From NCBI GenBank assembly GCA_016874755.1, contig VGTH01000013.1, positions 1 through 64,000 on the forward strand: a DNA stretch of 64,000 nt, in the 5' to 3' direction. The stretch is from Deltaproteobacteria bacterium. Lineage in GTDB: Bacteria; Desulfobacterota; Binatia; UBA9968. Positions 61,732 to 64,000 of this stretch are shown in pieces. The notes under the pieces are model-generated. The model saw only the letters and a program-made list of their open reading frames with translations, ran no database searches and was not told the DNA's origin. Made by a program: the position numbers and the translations under genes. The stretch's first letter is position 1. Each line of letters starts with the position of its first letter.

Positions 61732-62460
61732 TTGATCGACTGGCTCGGATATCTTGTCTTGGCCGCGACCGCCTTTTGCGCTTCGTCGATCGGGGCCATT
61801 GCCGGCTCGGGCAGCACGGCGATCCTGTTGCCTGTGCTCTCGGTCTTTGTCGGAGTGCGCGAAGCGCTGCCGATCTTGACGATCGCCAACCTCGCCTCAA
61901 ATCTGGGTCGCGTCTGGTTCAACCGCAAGGAAATTTCGCTCCCGGTGGTTGGCTGGTTTTCCCTTGGCTCAATCCCGCTCGCGCTGGCAGGGAGCTGGCT
62001 TTTCGTCGTAACGCCTCCGGTCGTATTGATGCGTATCTTGGGCGGATTTCTGCTCGTGATCGTGATCTGGCACCGTCTCAGGCCGCTCCCGCCAAAATTC
62101 GAATCCGCCAAACTGTTTGCTCCGCTAGGCGCCGTGTTCGGCCTCTTGAACGGACTGCTCGAAGGCGTCGGCCCGTTGATGGCGCCGTTTTTTCTCGCCT
62201 TTGGATTGATACGAGGCTCTTATATCGGCACCGACGCATTGGCTACAACTGTAATGCAAATCGCCAAGCTCGGCGTCCTCGGCGGCGCCAACGTCATTGG
62301 CGAAACGACGCTGCTTATCGGACTAATCCTTGTGCCGTTTATGCTCGCCGGCGCGTTTGCCGGTAAGAAGGTTCTCGACCGCGTGTCAGAGAGACTGTTC
62401 GTCACAATCATTGACGTCACCCTGCTCATCGCTGCCGTGAATTTCTTGTTCGTCAGATGA
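61732..62460 (+). CDS. TauE/SafE-family membrane protein
   Basis: A roughly 242-residue TauE/SafE permease with eight hydrophobic helices. GAIAGSGSTAILLPVLSVFV, GLLNGLLEGVGPLMAPFFLA and GAFAGKKVLDRVSERLF are the two repeat signatures. No ATG is available, and TTG at 61732 begins just before the first helix; TTG 61639 would add an unlikely extension. It should export sulfite or organic anions. The gene at 5064 is another member. Confidence 0.8.
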   Translation: MIDWLGYLVLAATAFCASSIGAIAGSGSTAILLPVLSVFVGVREALPILTIANLASNLGRVWFNRKEISLPVVGWFSLGSIPLALAGSWLFVVTPPVVLMRILGGFLLVIVIWHRLRPLPPKFESAKLFAPLGAVFGLLNGLLEGVGPLMAPFFLAFGLIRGSYIGTDALATTVMQIAKLGVLGGANVIGETTLLIGLILVPFMLAGAFAGKKVLDRVSERLFVTIIDVTLLIAAVNFLFVR

Positions 62461-62503
62461 TACTTTGCGGACGGAGCCGACAAACTGATAGACTGTAGTC
62501 CAA

Positions 62504-63196
62504 ATGACGATTAACGCCGTCATATTTGACCTCTTCGGCACCATCGTCGACGGCTTCGCCGCAGCGTCCGCCGGCTACCAGGAACAATTTGCCGCAGCTC
62601 TCGGCATTCCGAACGACGAACTTTCACAACGCTGGCGCCAGCTCACCGACCGGCGCACGTTAGGTGAATTCCAAACCGTTGAGGAAAGCATCGAACAGGT
62701 GTGTGGCCTGCTTGGCGCAACGATAACGGCGGAACAGATGATGAAGGCCGTTGAAGTCCGTCTAAGACTGACCCGCGCCGCGTTAACACCAAAGGCGGAT
62801 GCGATCGGCACGTTCAAGAACTTAAGGGCGAACGGCCTCAAGATCGGCCTGCTCAGCAACTGCTCGATAGAGATCCCCATCGTGTGGCCGGAGACGGTGT
62901 TCGCCGCTTGGTTCGACTCGACCGTTTTTTCAGCCCGCGAGCGGATCAAGAAACCCGCCCGGGAGATTTATCATATCGCGTGCAATCGTCTGGACGTCGC
63001 CCCTGGAGATTGCCTCTACGTCGCCGACGGCGAAAACTTTGAGCTTGCGGCGGCAAAAGAAGTCGGCATGCAGCCGGTGCTGATCAAGTCATCCGAATCG
63101 CACAGCGAAGTGCGCCGCGAGGCGCGGGAGTGGCAGGGGCCGGTCATTTCTACGTTGGCACAGGTGATTGGGTACACGAACTCTCACAAGGTTTAG
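62504..63196 (+). CDS. HAD-superfamily hydrolase
   Basis: A 230-residue HAD hydrolase. Motif I is VIFDLFGTIVDG (Asp9), followed by the cap helices; LLSNCS is motif II, KKPAREIY motif III (Lys), and VADGENFELAAA replaces the usual GDxxxD motif IV. The shape suits a phosphoglycolate phosphatase or haloacid dehalogenase-like enzyme; substrate unknown. ATG 62504. Confidence 0.85.
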   Translation: MTINAVIFDLFGTIVDGFAAASAGYQEQFAAALGIPNDELSQRWRQLTDRRTLGEFQTVEESIEQVCGLLGATITAEQMMKAVEVRLRLTRAALTPKADAIGTFKNLRANGLKIGLLSNCSIEIPIVWPETVFAAWFDSTVFSARERIKKPAREIYHIACNRLDVAPGDCLYVADGENFELAAAKEVGMQPVLIKSSESHSEVRREAREWQGPVISTLAQVIGYTNSHKV

Positions 63197-63199
63197 CCC

Positions 63200-63319
63200 A
63201 TGGGTATGACGACAGCGGTCAGGAAAAGAGCGCAGCGCTTAGAAGCGGACGTTAAATCCGTAGACCGCAACATTCGGTTCATCACTCCCGAGTTTTTGAA
63301 GACGTTCACTTTGGAGTAA
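63200..63319 (+). CDS. Small hypothetical protein, doubtful
   Basis: A 39-codon frame with an Arg/Lys-rich N-terminus (VRKRAQRLEADVKSVD) between the HAD and AAC genes. No ribosome-binding site stands out and no family is recognised. It may be a gene fragment or chance. Confidence 0.25.
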   Translation: MGMTTAVRKRAQRLEADVKSVDRNIRFITPEFLKTFTLE

Positions 63320-63336
63320 CTGGCGCGCCCATTTCA

Positions 63337-63780
63337 ATGATCGAACAGTTGCGCTCGCCATCAAATCTCGACTGGCTCCGTTTGCGCCAGGCACTCTGGC
63401 CGCATTGCTCGGGCGCCGAACATGAAACCGAAATGGCTCGCTTTGTCGCGGAACCCGAGAGATACGCCCAGTTCATTTTCTACACAGACAATCGGCAAGC
63501 CGTTGGTTTCGTCGAGGCGTCGATTCGATCCGATTATGTAAACGGAACCGAATCCTCACCCGTAGCGTTCTTAGAGGGCCTGTACGTCGTCCCGAAGCAC
63601 CGGTCTCAAGGCGTGGCTAGACGCCTGGTTGGAACTGTTGCCGAGTGGGCTAAATCGCGCGGATGTTCAGAACTAGCCTCCGATGTACTCTTCGACAACG
63701 AAGTGAGCCATGCCGTCCACAAGGCGCTCGGTTTCGAGGAAACCGAGCGGGTAGTCTTCTATCGGAAACACCTCAGTTAA
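63337..63780 (+). CDS. AAC(6')-like aminoglycoside/GNAT acetyltransferase
   Basis: A 147-residue GNAT protein close to the chromosomal AAC(6') aminoglycoside acetyltransferases. FVEASIRSDYVNGTESSPVA, then FLEGLYVVPKHRSQGVARRL, is the typical core with the acetyl-CoA loop RSQGVA. SDVLFDNEVSHAVHKALGFE completes the fold. It could acetylate an amine antibiotic or an unknown amine, and sequence does not tell. It starts with ATG 63337. Confidence 0.88.
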   Translation: MIEQLRSPSNLDWLRLRQALWPHCSGAEHETEMARFVAEPERYAQFIFYTDNRQAVGFVEASIRSDYVNGTESSPVAFLEGLYVVPKHRSQGVARRLVGTVAEWAKSRGCSELASDVLFDNEVSHAVHKALGFEETERVVFYRKHLS

Positions 63781-63842
63781 AACGATGTGAATGTAAAACT
63801 CTAAACAGCAACTAAGCCTGGCCCAAACTCAACACTGCGGCG

Positions 63843-64000
63843 ATGACTGAGAATACAATTGTTCTCGATGCCATGGGTGTGATCTATGCATCGTCCGACG
63901 ACGTAGCGGAGCTCCTGGTTCCATTTGTCATCAAGGCCGGCGGCATTAAAGACCTTGAAGAAATTGCACGTCAGTATACCTTGGCGAGTCTTGGTAAACA
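63843..64000 (+). CDS. HAD-like hydrolase, truncated by window end
   Basis: The first 52 codons of a gene starting at ATG 63843, cut by the window edge. IVLDAMGVIYASSDDVAELL has the Asp-x-Met-Gly start of a HAD-type hydrolase, and FVIKAGGIKDLEEIA follows. The length and end cannot be judged. Confidence 0.6.
   Translation, partial: MTENTIVLDAMGVIYASSDDVAELLVPFVIKAGGIKDLEEIARQYTLASLGK

Overview
The window is a 64 kb stretch of moderately GC-rich bacterial chromosome, densely packed with genes. It holds no rRNA, tRNA, CRISPR array, transposase or phage gene that I can see. The gene content points to an uncultured, environmental proteobacterium-like lineage: many orphan periplasmic solute-binding proteins (TctC/Bug, NMT1/THI5-like, 4,5-dihydroxyphthalate decarboxylase-like), a tripartite tricarboxylate transporter, siroheme-dependent sulfite/nitrite reduction, and many short dispersed intergenic repeats. 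A Desulfobacterota/Binatia- or Tectomicrobia-like organism would fit, but this is a weak inference without marker genes.

Layout. 0.1-1.7 kb (+): a membrane protein, a decayed MBL-fold gene and a CBS-pair protein. 2.4-6.5 kb (-): a secreted dienelactone-hydrolase-like protein, an OsmC-family gene with an in-frame TGA at the peroxidatic cysteine (probable selenoprotein), DUF3817, GFA, TauE and DTW proteins. 6.6-17.6 kb (+): small zinc-ribbon and membrane proteins, DM13, a GMC oxidoreductase, a double-VOC protein, then a carbohydrate group (GH133 debranching enzyme, MOSC protein, GH63-like glucosidase) and an MBL hydrolase. 17.9-22.1 kb (-): a tctC-tctC-tctA-tctB set. 22.2-29.0 kb (+): a TLC/MFS-like carrier, a cytochrome b plus molybdopterin oxidoreductase pair, a corrinoid-binding protein, MATE and SDR.

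29.0-40.0 kb (-): a pilin, then a one-directional run of a bicupin, two related haem-oxygenase-fold (HDO/PqqC-TenA-like) proteins, an EutA-like reactivase without ethanolamine ammonia-lyase, three solute-binding genes (one truncated), a DHDPS-family aldolase, a third HDO-fold protein and a DAO-type flavoprotein. This is the best candidate in the window for an undescribed pathway. 40.2-43.3 kb (+): a Met/Gln-rich VWA protein and another TctC. 43.3-52.8 kb (-): an NMT1 protein, small enzymes, an alpha/beta hydrolase, then a siroheme/sulfite reductase group (rrf2, sulfite reductase, unknown gene, SUMT, precorrin-2 dehydrogenase, HemD).

53.0-57.0 kb: an NMT1 protein with two paralogous hydrolases, a solute-binding remnant and an Fe-type binding protein. 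57.3-64.0 kb (+): a Xre-RES toxin-antitoxin pair, an S9 peptidase followed by a LanC-like protein, TauE, HAD, an AAC(6')-like acetyltransferase and a gene cut by the window edge.

The clearest functional units are the siroheme-sulfite reductase group, the TTT transporter, the sugar-hydrolase group and the molybdoenzyme-cytochrome pair. The probable selenocysteine site in osmC implies that the organism carries selA/B/C/D elsewhere, because none lies here.
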